From NCBI GenBank assembly GCA_950295325.1, contig OX485809.1, positions 2,790,001-2,854,000 on the forward strand: a DNA stretch of 64,000 nt, written 5' to 3'. A model generated the notes under the pieces. It did no database searches, was not told where the DNA came from, and saw only the letters and a list, made by a program, of their open reading frames with translations. Below, piece after piece: positions 12,331 to 24,935 of the stretch (positions are counted from its first letter, which is position 1; every line of letters begins with the position of its first letter). Position numbers and translations under genes: made by a program. Source of the stretch: Polytrichum commune. Its lineage: Eukaryota; Streptophyta; Polytrichopsida; Polytrichales; Polytrichaceae.

Positions 12331-15300
12331 CTCTTGCATCTGTGATAGTCAATTCTAAATGTTATATAATCCACTCTCTATAATACTCACATGAAGTTTG
12401 GTGCATTCTCCTATATATTTATATTGAATTTTATCAATGTGTGGTTCTATTACATTGATTAGAATATTTATTCCAAAATTAATTGACAGTGTATAAGTTC
12501 CCTGTTATTTTTTTCATGCGGAGACTCGCTTATTGTTTTCAATTTTATTATTTGAATGTGATCACCTTCATAGTTGTTGGATATTAGGGTTTGCTCCGAA
12601 GGCCCAAAACTGCCAATACAAATAGTCTCTCATCTACATATTCCAATGTTTTTCATTTTCCAATGTCCTTTACTTCAAAATGGCTACCATTAAAGCATCC
12701 AGATCATTTGTGCCCTTCACCTTACCTCTTGAGGATGATCATCATGTGAATGTCTCATCATTTGAATATGGCGTAGCTCAAACGCTCTTTTGGGAAAACT
12801 TCAACTCCGTCATGTTAGAGAATGGAGTGTCGAAAATGAATTTCAAAGGTTTCATGGCAGATAGTACTTAAGCTAATTGGAATGCGGTTAGAAAGATATA
12901 TGGTGTAGGTGACCCAAATTTGCCAATGGTGGTTCGTAAGCGTACTTGTCTTTTTCATTGGTCACAAAGTTTGGATAAGGTGACGCAAAAGTATATCAAG
13001 ACATCTTTGTAGTTTCAGCACAAACAACTATGCAAATATTATAAAGACACAAAAACAATTGATGAAGCTGAAACTAAATATCATGTCATGTGTTCATGAT
13101 GGTTGTCATCCGGAACTGCCACAGAAGAAGACATTATCGTTTTGTCTAAGTGATTGGGGTTTTGGCACTTTCGTTATAGGCAATAGGGTGGTCACATAAT
13201 TCTTGTAAATGCTTCGTCATTATGTATTTCAGATTTTATTTTTCTTTTGAATATCCATGATATATATTTACATATACCATCTATTATAATTTGTGTAATG
13301 TTTGCAGGATATGACAATGGATGAACGTGCAGAAATGCCAACGTATAATCTTGCAGAAACAGTGCACAACAAATGGCTCCAGCAGTCTGGAAACAAAATG
13401 ACTTGTCTATATGAAGCAACAGTGGACGATTTAATCCGTCCATTCATGCAAATTGCAAATTACAGATCATGGTTGAAAGGTGGTTCTATTGGTAAAGGGC
13501 CCGATTCTGCGTCCTTCAAATTGAAAGTTGTTGCCAGTTGCGGAGATCCGAAACTACTAGTAGATGCCATGAAGTCCTATCCGGGGTTGGAAGATCTCAA
13601 TACTAGGGATTGTGCTTTGGAGGGGTCTGAGTTGTTTGGATCCACCAAACGAAAGTGTGATCTGCCACCATGTATGGATTGTGACTCACATCGACCCGAT
13701 AAAGTGAATTACTCCATTCCTCGCCCTAATACTAGGGTTAGAAAGGCATGCATAGAGGAATCTTTGGTTTCTGTAGAGCATGGTGTGGCACATACCACAT
13801 CAGTGTTAGAGACTGATTGTTCTTCTTCCCATTGGCATATTGCAAGATTGCCAGCCAACTCTGCCAAAAGATGTTGGGTAATGCAAGCCAATACAGGGAC
13901 TTTGTGCAATGCCAAAGTCGGAACTGGCAAACATGGCACACCAGCTCCCACGTGCAAAGGATTGAAGAAGGAATACCGCTCCACCAACAATGTAGAGTAC
14001 AAGTTTTGATTTTGCCTTAATGACATCAAACGTTGTGTAAGTGGGAACAAGAAGAAGTATGTGCTAGACTAGCTTGTAGTTCCCAACATATGGCCCGTGA
14101 AGATAAGTACCAATCTCTCAAGGCAGGAAGTATTGGCACTCGAAGATGCTGGGTTCCAATTGCAGCAGAGGGAGGCTCTCTCTCCTCACCGTAGGCTTTC
14201 AACAATTGCAATGTTTCCAATCCCTCACTATAAGAAAACCCTGTTTTTTGGGACGTAAAAAAAAAACGTAAGTGCGCGTTCACTTTGACATGGAAGTTCT
14301 TCTCTGGGACGTCACCTAAAATCCGTCATGTCAGACAAGACAAAAACGCGTCTTAGACATGTGAAAACATGGCGAATTTCAGCACGTTTTTATGTGACGT
14401 CACATAAAACATGGTGTTCCATAGTGTCCACGTACAGACACGTGGACGCCACCTGGATGCCACGCAAGCATGTTTTTTGCGGGCAGTGCCACGACGGCGC
14501 GTTTTTTATTTCGTCCCCTCGCTGACGTGGGGTGTCGCGTGGACCCTCTTGAAATGACGTGGAATGCGATTAAAAACTGACGTGGCATTCGCTATTGTTG
14601 ATGTGGACATTGCATTACGTGAAGATGTGTGGTGTTACTAACGTCCTCTGCGACACAAAAATGTCACATAAGACATCTTCCTCGACGGATGCATTTATTT
14701 TTTGGGTGTTTTCGGGGTGACGTCTAGTTTTCTTGGACAGCCTTTATGACAGTGGGATGTTATGTGTGACATCATATTGGGCATTACGAATTATGGGGAT
14801 GTCCTCTGTCCAAAACCATAGCTTGTTTGTGAGTGATGATGTCGTTTTCAAGCTTAGCCCGCCTTGACGTGGCTGATTGCCTCAAATTCTCAAACACATT
14901 ACTGACATCAAGTTGTTTGGCTATTAGCACAACCAAATGTCAGATGCACGTTACTTATGCCATCTACGGGAACAAACACCGACATCAAGTGTTCCACCAA
15001 ACAGTCGGAACAGACACAAAGAACGCGTGGACCAAATGTAGACCAATGCTTTCCAAATTCGTAAATGCAACGTATTCATTGATACAATATGAAGCAACCA
15101 AAAGGCTGCATATACACATCAATCGCTAGTTGCCCAAAAACTTAAACATTGTGCATGATCGAGGCATCCATGTCTATATAGGCGAGTCTACTCCTCTATG
15201 ACTAAGTGGATAATTCATGAGCACTCAAATGGAGAGCCGCATCGTTATTGAGAACGTCCACTCATTTCTCCTTTTGTGTTTGTGCCTTCGTACTAGTCCC

Positions 15301-15373
15301 CACCTGCCCCATTCCACCGCCATTCACAAAACAACATGAATTCTATTAGTGGTCATCCGAACATGAAATGGAC

Positions 15374-18300
15374 TCACATGTGAGAAGTAACTATATGCGA
15401 GTGCTCCACTCTCCTCCTGCGATCAAGCAAGCAATGTAGGCATACAAACACTAGTTCCCTCACCTTCGCAAGATTTTGGGGAGGTTTAGGCAAACCAACC
15501 GCTTTTGGTGCACCGAGTTTGGCCATTGAGGATTTCGCTTGTGCGCTTCTAGCCACACGGCGGGGTCGGCCACCTGACTCCTCCGGTAGGGGCACCTCAT
15601 CCTGCCATAACATTCCGCATCAGTACTCGAAGGTTTCAAATGATGTCCCTTATGTTCTGCAATAATTGCAGTCTGTCAAGGCAAACGTCCAGCCTAATGT
15701 ACATGTCGACAACGCAGATGACACGACGAAGAACATGCCCGACGAGTACATGAAGGTAAAATTTTTTTGGAAACGAGGAGAGAGTTTCATGTATGTCTAA
15801 TATGGGTGGGTCTTACTTGATGTTACCTGCTCCAGAGATGCAATCTCTTCAGGCACGTCCGCATTGCCGGATATCTCGGGGTGTCCTTCCTCGACGTCCT
15901 CCATAGCTTGCACTGGCACTTCCTCGTTGGTAGGCTCTACATGGTCATCAATTGCAGGTGTCTGCGTCATTTTTTTCCCCTCTTCGAGAATGTCCTCGAT
16001 GATAGACGCAATAATGGTTTCAGAGTTGGTCTGCACTCCTTGAACGTCTGTGACGGCATCTGTCGCAGCATCCTCAGCCACGTCGCTCGGAACATGAACT
16101 GCGGACGCCAAGCGCATGTCCGCACCGCCCACGGCGTTCAAAACTGGGATGGGAGCTTGTTTCTGTGCCGCCATCACCAAGTCCTCCGTCGTTGACGTCA
16201 ATGCAGAAATATCGAGCATCTTCGCAAACGATGAAGGCTCCGTCATGCTGTCAATGTTGGCCGGGTGTTTCTGACTCTGATTCTGAAGAATCATCCGCAT
16301 CATGTCCTCCATGCGCTTGTGTGAGGCTGCCACATTCTCTCCAAGGCGTGTGACGCTGCCCTCCAAATCCGTCACTCGAGTGCGCATCGCCTCGATTTCA
16401 GAGCCATGATCGGGACGCACTCTGCGTTTTTCGTCCTGTATGCGTTGGTACTCTTTGGCAACCTCGGCGTCAACCTCCGCATCGTACGGTGCCCTGTTCT
16501 TCAACATCGTCTGCAACAAACATTAAAGTCATTGAGAAATCAAAGAAGACGTCGACACATATTGGTTTCAACAGGTGCAGGTCCCGTGACGGCCTAGGAA
16601 GTGATCGGATTAACATCCACGCACAACTCAAACCTCTAAAGTTACATTGCCAGCTCGGAAGACGTCTAAGTAAACGCTAAGGCAGACATCTGTTGTCGAC
16701 ATTGACATTGTAGGGGATATGAGCCGTCACAGATAGATAAAGAGAATTGCAACATTGGCATTTCTGTCAACATAGACATAGTTCCACTCTTACCAGACGG
16801 GACACAACCTCCCTTTCGATCGCTTTCATCTGAGCTGTGGTCGACCCTTTCCCTTTTGAGATTGACCGCATGTGCTGAGACTTCAAATGCGCAGCCTCGG
16901 TAGCGCGCATACCTACAAGTGTCTTCCAATGCTCTGCATCCACATCGGCTGGTTTACCCGCATTGTTGTCTATGAGCTGGTTTAACCTCCAGCGGGTGTT
17001 GATGAGTACCTTTGTTACAATAGGCCGCATCCACTTCTTGCACACTTTGTCACAATGCCCGCACATCTCCCAATCTGCATGCCAGACACACACGACAATG
17101 CAATCAGCAACACCTCACATGCGACCAGCGATGGATGCCCACTCTACACCCACGTGGCAAAGGTTGCAAACCAGTATGTCACCGAAAGACAAAAATTTGT
17201 CTTCATCGACGTCGCGTTGGACGTCTCCAGCGACGGGCGAGCGTTTCAGTACACATGTCCAGAAAAACACAAAGACGTCTTGTGCGGCATCTAGTCACAC
17301 ATTGTCAACATGACAGCCTAGGCTAAATACATGTCCACACTGACGTTAGCAAGAATGTCACGTGTGCCTACATAGACATGCACCCTGTTGCACATGTCCA
17401 GAAGGATGTTTGGTTGCACTTAAAATGTCAGATTCATTTTCACACCGCAAATTAGCGCGACACATGCATGCCAAAAAATTCATGTGCAAACCTTACCTGT
17501 GTATAGGCGTTTGAATAATCGCTTCCTCTTGTGCCGTGGTTGGCCTTCCCATCCCGTCGTGGGATCCAGGTCCTTTGCATACTTCTTGATGTCTCCGCAA
17601 TGGACAGCCTTCATGGCGCCAAAAGGCTGCCCTTGCGCATCCAGCTCCACACGTTTCTTCATGGCCGTGCTCCCCCCTGCCTTACGTGTTGGTAGCGGCT
17701 GTGATGTTTCAATTCCATCACTGTTCTCCTGATCGGAGTCTTCTTCAGTGCCCGAGTGGGTTGCGTATCCTCGGCTACAACAACCCAGACCACAATAGTG
17801 GAAACCCTAGTTACTTACATATGCGACTACCCATTGCGCATGACCAGCCACGTTTAGACCAGTTGCTATCCCTATGTGTCATATATATGAGAGTTCAGGA
17901 TATTTACCCATCACAAGTGAACTGGTTGTGTTTAAGAAATATGACAATTGAGGGTTGGGAGTTTAGAAGATTATACGAGAACAGATGAACTAGTTGAGTT
18001 TGAGACATAATTAACCAGTTCAGGGTCCAGAGTTTGGGAAGATTACTGGCCTCAGATGAACGGATGCAGGTTGTTGTATAACCAGTTCAGGGTTGAGCTG
18101 AGTACAGGAAGATTGGCCATCACTTATGAAACCATGCTAATACATGAACCCAGGTGAACGATCAACCCTAATGAGGGATCCAGCAAGCATTTCATAGACA
18201 TTGTACACCTCAGATAAGACTCACATACGAAGAAACACATACAAGAGTGAAATACTGCAAAATTCAGCATAAATTCAGCGACATATGAGGAAAATTCGAC

Positions 18301-19151
18301 GACCCTTTTCGGCAGCTTCGACGCTGAATACATGGGTGTATTCACAAGCAAATCCCCAAACCTCTGCGGGCATTTAGTGAGGGGCAGCGCTTAGGGTATT
18401 CATAATTTCTAGGTTGCAACAAATGTTTCTTTCCATTAGGCACAAGCAACCAATTGCTGGACCTCGACGTCCTACACTAAAACCGCCCCTGTATGATTCG
18501 ACAACCCTGACAAATGAGCGAACATAAAACCAATGGAATGGCGATTTCGACGTTTATCTTTTCGAATCTACTTCGCCCACCTCGCCTTTAAGTCCCAGAC
18601 TGGGGGTCCTAACAATTGGACGTCACATTGACGCTACAGATGAACCTTAGGTGTCCACAGGCCTGAAACTAAGTAGATATTGTGCATTGCAACCGTACCC
18701 AATTACCACCCTCTTCGACGGCTGAACATACTTTAGGGTTTAGCGTCTCAACTGACATCTACATGTTCGTCTGGACATCCTCAGAAACGCCATCACTGGC
18801 GTCGGAGACACATGCCTGCAACATCAAGTGAAAAAAAGAAGGCGAAAGAAAGGCAAACCTCCAAGACTGCTCCCGATCGCTTTGCCCGCGGCTGCGCTCC
18901 GACTCCTCTCCTGCCTCCTCAGAGGTACTCACCTCAATTATGCGGCCCCGCTTCGGAAGAGGCGACCCATGCCTTGATAGCTCCCTCGTCTTGGAGCTGT
19001 GCACTCGCCTGAGGTCCTCCCTGGCCTTCGACCTCCTCTCCCCAGCAGCTCGCCGGTGTTGCCTTAGCGCTGCAACATCCACCTCGGAGGGTGGCAAATC
19101 TGCAGGAGAGTTCGCCTTGCGCTTCCCGCGTGCTTCACGTGAGCGCACCAT
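15374..19151 (-). CDS. TnpA-like CACTA protein (plant transposase Ptta/En/Spm type)
   Basis: Five exons with matching phases can be read on minus: 19151-18859, 17774-17497, 17074-16794, 16510-15827 and 15601-15464 (558 codons); the last exon may instead read through to a stop at 15374 or splice on. Exon 1 is basic with an NLS-like stretch (RGKRKANS, LPKRGR). Exon 2 contains KKRVELDAQGQPFGAMK and exon 3 WRLNQLIDNNAG plus DAEHWKTLVG, the layout of the Ptta/En/Spm plant transposase family. Exon 4 starts with a charged, probably coiled-coil region. In characterised CACTA elements such a protein binds subterminal repeats and assists TNP2. The gene is head-to-head with TNP2. Function here is inferred from family and context. 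Confidence 0.75.
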
Positions 19152-20681
19152 CTTCTACGACGGACAGCAACACCGAAATGTCGACAGGGACACAACAGAC
19201 ACAGAGTCGACGCGGGTGAGAGCTCGCTAAGAAATGCGAAGACAGGCGTGACCCATGGCCGCCTCCGAAGCCCTATGGGCACAGATTCGGGAACCCTATG
19301 GCCGAGAAATGGCCCCTATGGCCACAGGGGGCAGACCCTATGGGCGCACATGGCGCAACCCTGTGGCCGCTACCCTACCCTATACCCGAGACCGGTACTG
19401 GACCCTATGGCCGCTACCGTACCCTATACCCGAGACCGCTACCGGACCCTATGGCCGCTACCGTACCCTATGGCCGTGGGACCCATACCCGGCTTAGTCC
19501 CCGTGTTCACCCATCGCAGAGGCGGGCTTTCTCGAGGAGGAGCCATCCTCGGAAAGAGCGCACAGAAATTCAAAACCACTCAAAATTCGACACTCTACAC
19601 CACCTACAATTTGAAGCACACACAGGTTTTGGAAGATTCACCTGATTTGCACATGGTTTGTGCACAATGTGACTCGAAGGAGAACCTGTCAAGTAGTTTT
19701 CACTCCTAAAGAATTGCAGCAAGCGCGAGGAGCGGCGACAGTGTGTGCGTTGTGGAGGTGCAAATGTGTCAAGTTTTGTGGACTTCGGCATTGCGTTCTC
19801 CTCACCGCAATGTGCTACCAAATTCGAGAGCACTGCAGCTGCCTCTGAGTCATCGGCATCCACTGTGGGCGTTTGTGGGCAAAGGTTGGAAATATGGACA
19901 ACCCTAGCACGCTTGCGTGCTGCACGCGACATCGCCATCGACATCAGTGTTGCGTCTCTAATGGGCCGGAGAAGGGTCACCGTTGCGCTTAGGGTTTAGA
20001 GGATGTGTTCGACCCTTTTTGGTCACTTCAGGGCCTTGCACAGTGAAGGTTAGCTTGTGGGACACGTGGGAAATGGTCACTTACATGTTTTTTTTACTTT
20101 CGGAATAGAATTGCCTGTCTGCTCCGATGTCCTAGTGGACATCCAATGTGACATGTGCGTAATTCCCACATTGTTTGTTCTTCATTGAGTATTCAGATGT
20201 TCTGATATATGGAAATGGTCTGTGGTTGCTCAGGTGTGCGCTAAATTCGATATGTGTGCACACAAAAGTTCAACTTTTGAGCGAATTGTGCCACCTTGCG
20301 CATGACGTCGTCCACACACTGCCATGTCCTATGGGTGCCTTCATTGGGGTGTTAGACCAGATGTCATCTTTGACAGCAACACGTCAACATTAATGCCCAC
20401 GTGGACATTCTCTGCGACATGCACCCTGGTTTTTTTCCTCGTAGTGTGCGCATTTACAAACTGCCACACTAATAGTTGGAAGAATGTTGCATTTCAGACA
20501 GCCTTGAAGTCAATGGTGGCAGTATGGCTGCGCATTCTTAATGTTTGAAGTGTACCTCAAGCCAAACGTTACCATGCAAAGACCCTGAAAATTCAGATGT
20601 TTGGTTTGGAACATCGGCCAGGTTAGTGGAGGCTTGTGCAAGGCCTTCCTCGCAACATCTCCAAATACAGTGTGGACATTC
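19152..20681. promoter_or_regulatory. Divergent promoter region of the CACTA genes with CCCTATGGCC array
   Basis: The 1.5 kb between the TnpA-like start (19151, minus) and the TNP2 start (20682, plus). From about 19270 to 19495 it holds many CCCTATGGSC/CCCTATACCC motifs. Inside this is a 44-bp tandem unit (CCCTATGGCCGCTACCGTAC, then CCTATACCCGAGACCG...) repeated two to three times. ORFs across this stretch are artefacts of the repeat. Motif arrays of this sort are where TnpA-type proteins bind in other CACTA elements; binding here is inferred. Confidence 0.6.
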
Positions 20682-23600
20682 ATGGGTTCGGCTGTGCGTC
20701 GCGGTGCAACCATTCGTTTGACGGAAGATGGACGCACACTACGTCATGTGCCTGTTGGGGACATTATACTTCACACGGAGCTCCGCGTGGCTACAGAGAA
20801 CAATGTGCACACATTTAGGTGCCCATGCAAAGACTGCAAGGGTGGACGCAGGAAAACCATCCAAGTTATACGAGAACACCACGCTGCGGTAGGACGTGAT
20901 CCATTCCTGCATAAGTCTTTACTAGGCGGTGATCCCCCAGAAGGCTACCCAGCGGCTGGAATTTGGATAGAGGACGTCTGTTGTGACAACGACGTTGTAG
21001 AAGACATCCATGCGGACACAACAACTCAACATGTGGACACCGACGACGGGGTACTTCACCCACCTCTCCTGGATGAATTCCACGAAGTTGAACGTCAGGT
21101 GCTAGAGGCATTGGGCAGAGGGAATGCACTCCACGAAGAGGCCGAAGCCGAAGGACGCTTGCATGTGCAGAACGAAGAAGACGTTGACATTGAAGATGAA
21201 TTGGATGGTTTGTACACGGAGGCCACCACTCCAGTGTACCCAGGTTCGAAAATGAGCGTTGTGTCCGCTACGATCATCATAATGAACATGTGCTCGGTGT
21301 TCCGTGTGAGCAATACATTTACCGATGAGTTGTTCCGTTTTTTGTCCGGAGACTTGTTACCGATGCCCAACAAGTTGCCCAAAACTCACTATGCGGCTCA
21401 GAAGAGCATTCGTCGACTTGGTTTGACCTACAACAATATCCATGCATGCCCCAATGGTTGTATTCTATATGACAAAGAATATGCAAATCATGATTCATGT
21501 CCCAAGTGCACGGCGCGACGATGGCTGGATGGCAGCAACAACATTCCAGCAAAAATAATCCGACACTTTCCCCTAATTCCTAGGTTGAAACGGATGTGGC
21601 GCTCGTCTGAGATAGCGCGTCTATTGACAGGCCACACCAAGCACGTCAGTAGTGATGACATCATGCGTTCTGTGGTTGACAGCCCTGCATGGAAGCACAT
21701 CAACACAGACGTCGCGTTTGGCAACTTTGGGTGTGACGATAGGAACATGAGACTGGCTCTTGCGCTGGACGGAGTGAATCCTTTTAAACTAAACAACACC
21801 AACTGGTCGACGTGGCCGGTGTTGATATTGATTTACAATTTTGAGCCATGGTTGGTGACCAAAAAGTTTTTTATCTCGTTGTGCATATTGATTTCCGGTA
21901 AGAAGTCGCCATCCTCTTCAAACATTGATGTGTTTATACGACCACTTTTGAAGGAGCTACAAGACCTTTGGCATGGTGTTGATGCTTTAGATTTCTCCCA
22001 ACCACAAGGGAATCGCACTTTCACTTTGCGTGCCATACTTATGTGGACCATTTCCGATTTTCCCGCATTCGGCCTCATTTCTGGTCTTACTTGTAAGGGC
22101 TACAAGGGGTGCCCTTGTTGTGGACCAAACACCGATGCGAGGATGGCGAAAACGGGGGACATGCTTCCAAATCGGAGCATTAGGGGCACCAAAATTGTTT
22201 ACGGGGGGCATTCGCCGTTACTTGCCCCGTCACCACCCGTATCGCCGGAATAGGAGATTCAATGGGGAGGAAGAGCAACGTCCTAGGCCAAAACCGCTGT
22301 CGGGGGATGATATCATTCGATATGCAGCTTGGTGCGATTCATACCTGCAGATGGGCGGGAGAGAGAATGGACCCAACGATCCTGTGCATGTCACAGGTGT
22401 CAAAAGACTTAGTGCGTTCTTCAAGCTGGATTATTGGCAGGTGATGCCCGTATAAGAATCCATGATTGCCCATCATGTCCGCATGATGTTGAAGTGGACA
22501 TAGCGACGTCCGTCTCAGTCACATCGTTTGTAATGATGTCTACAAAGACGTCTGACCTGACCCAGAAGGCTATGACGATTACTACCTTTGCTCAAACGGA
22601 TAGACCAGACATGCAGGTATCCATGAACTTGCTGGAAATATGTCTGAAATTGCTCATGTGTCCTGTACAGCATCTGCTAGAGCGTCACATCCTCGATGTT
22701 ATGCATTGCGAGAAGAATTTGTGCGAGAACTTGTTGAAGACTCTGTTTGGAATGAATGATAGTCCTGAAAGCAGGGTCGACGCGGAGGACCTGGGAATAC
22801 GTGAAGAGATATGGTTGCAACCCCCACGGCGGCGACAGGATGGGTACTATATGCCGCACGCTCCCTATGTTTTTAGGCCAAATGAACGCGCGGAGTTTGT
22901 TGGAATCGTCTCCAATATTCGCACTCCCACAAACTACGTGGGTAGCATTCACAAGCGCCTAGCGGATGGGAAATTGCAGTATATGAAAACGCACGACTAC
23001 CACGTTCTCATGCAACAGGCAAGTCAAGATTGACACCCTCGGGAATGTCAATGTTGTAATACAATGTATCAATGTGTCATAGGAGTATAGGCACACCCCG
23101 CATGATGTCTTGCGCGACCTCATTGCAAACATGGTTGACGCGTCACCATCCTGGGTAACGTTATCATCAAACTGTTCCAGCAGTCCATGTTCTTCATGAC
23201 GCTCCTAGGTGTTGTGGGTGATGTCCAGGGGGGCGCGACACAATCTTTCTCTGACTTTCTAAGTACATGTCTTCCAGATTCTCCCAGTGGCTGTACGTAA
23301 CCTTTTGGATGAAAGCGTGCGCGTTGCTATAATCAAAATGAGTAGAGTGTTTCAGAGACTATGCGCTAAGGAGGTGAAGAGAAGCGACAAAGAGGGTACG
23401 ATGGTGGATGTGGTGATGGCGACGTGCGTCATGGAGAAGGAGTTTCCCCCGACATTTATGAATGTCATGACGCATCTTCCCGTGCATTTGGTGGGGCAGT
23501 TGTACACGTGCGGTCCAGTGCATTGTCGTTGGATGTATCCCATAGAACGGTACATGAAAACATTGAAAGATTACGTTCGAACATTTGCACATCCGGAGGG

Positions 23601-23919
23601 GAGCATAGCGGAAGGTTATCAAATGGACGACACGCTTGGATTTTGCACGGAGTACATGCATCAGTACAGAGGAACTACACATCATGTATGGGACGCTGAA
23701 GAGGATGCAATCATGAACGATGAGATTATGCGTTGCAACTCACAACAAAAGCGGAAGATGTCCGACGAGTTCCGCAACTACGCGCACGCTTTTGTGTTGG
23801 ACAATGCGTCGTCATTGGAGCGTTGCAGAGAGTTAGTGGAACCCAGACTTTCTTTACTTGAAGCCTCGCTGATGTATGTTGTCACCCCATGCAATATACA
23901 TGTGGCATGTCAACTGTGA
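20682..23919 (+). CDS. TNP2 transposase (Transposase_21) of the CACTA element
   Basis: The catalytic protein that excises and inserts the element. Exon 1 (20682-22440) has a zinc-binding CPCKDCKGG motif, a PPEGYPAAGIW block, an acidic linker, KTHYAAQKSIRRLGL, CPNGCILYDKEY, CPKCTARRW, LALDGVNPF and CKGYKGCPCCG. Exon 2 (22671-23018) has HILDVMHCEKNLCENLLKTL. Exon 3 starts at 23278 and carries the DUF4218 region (HLPVHLVGQLYTCGPVHCRW, MYPIERYMKTLKDYVR). Intron 1 is GT-AG; intron 2 (23019-23277) is GC-AG. The ATG at 20682 is chosen because it precedes the conserved basic start MGSAVRRGATIRL. One lesion: a run of six G at 22203-22208 shifts the frame by +1, and five G would keep it open. The 3' splice after about 23875 is unclear. 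Confidence 0.85.
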
Positions 23920-24084
23920 CATGCAGCCGTGCATGAGGGTGTGTTCGACATGATATCCCAATTGACATTCTATCTGAGATATACGCGTCACATGTGATTT
24001 TGCAGATGACTGGCACTAAGCATTTGCATCACTTTTATATACATGCAAGGGCCATTTCTAACCAGAATTTAATGGCACCCAACC

Positions 24085-24935
24085 TTGGGCAGGGAGTATA
24101 TGGCAGCTAGAGTTTCGCGTTGGAAAGAGAGGGAGGCCTTCCGGAAAATGTGTCGCCGTCGGCATCCGTCGTTGGCAGTGCGGTACCTGTTGGAACTACA
24201 CGATCTTCCTCCCTTGGCAACGTGGTTGACGTCGCGGCTGTCACGTCAGCGTTCCTCCGGCGAAGATGTGGACGTCGATGTTGTGCAATATGCGCAACCT
24301 CCTGAGCGATATGCATCTCACACCGGAAAATGTATGCGTTTGGCATGCACTTCCGTGTCCGAGGTGCTGAGGGTGGCCTCGTCACGTGCGATTCATGTGT
24401 GGTGGCCTCTTTTACACGACAAATACCATGGGGCTTAAGAAATGGGCGACCCATAGAGACAACCGAGGAGTATGTGGGCTACATCGAAGAGATCTTGGAG
24501 CTAGACTACCGAAACCATTGCACCACCGTGCTAGTGTGCGATTGGGTTCGCCCAAGTGCAGATCCTCGACATCCTAACATCACACGGGATCAATATGGTT
24601 TCACCGTTGCCAACTTCAACCGCATGGATGGCAAAGTGCATTCAAACTCATTTGCATTTCCATTGCATTGTCAACAGGTTTTCTTCTCCAATGATCCGAC
24701 TCGGCCAGGATGGAAGGTTGTATGTCGCACGGACGTGAGGGGTAGACGTGGGCAACTACAAACCAACCAATGTTTACCGCGCATAATCGATGTGGGCCAC
24801 GATGCTGACTTTTTGGGTTTACAACCACAAATGGAAGATGTAGAGCCCACTAGGGAGCCTGCAACGGACGGCGGCATGCACATCCCGGCCTCGTTGGATG
24901 TTCGTGGGGAAGAAGAAAACGAAGGAACACAGTGA
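24085..24935 (+). CDS. TNP2 C-terminal part with DUF4216
   Basis: Probable last exon(s) of the TNP2 gene. The first part reads LHDLPPLATWLTSRLSRQRS. From about 24330 a second frame carries FRVRGAEGGLVTCDSCVV, ELDYRNHCTTVLVCDW, QYGFTVANFNRMDG and PFALHCQQVFF-like residues, the pattern of DUF4216, which follows DUF4218 in full-length plant TNP2 proteins. The change of frame around 24320 could be a short intron or a frameshift. The tail is acidic (about 24830-24930). The stop is at 24933-24935. Confidence 0.7.

Noticed and set aside
19248-19709. Long overlapping plus-strand ORFs in three frames
   Set aside because: They are open only because the CCCTATGGCC array lacks stops in all frames.
20866-22211. 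Many minus-strand ORFs opposite TNP2
   Set aside because: They are shadow frames of the GC-richer transposase exon with no independent motifs.
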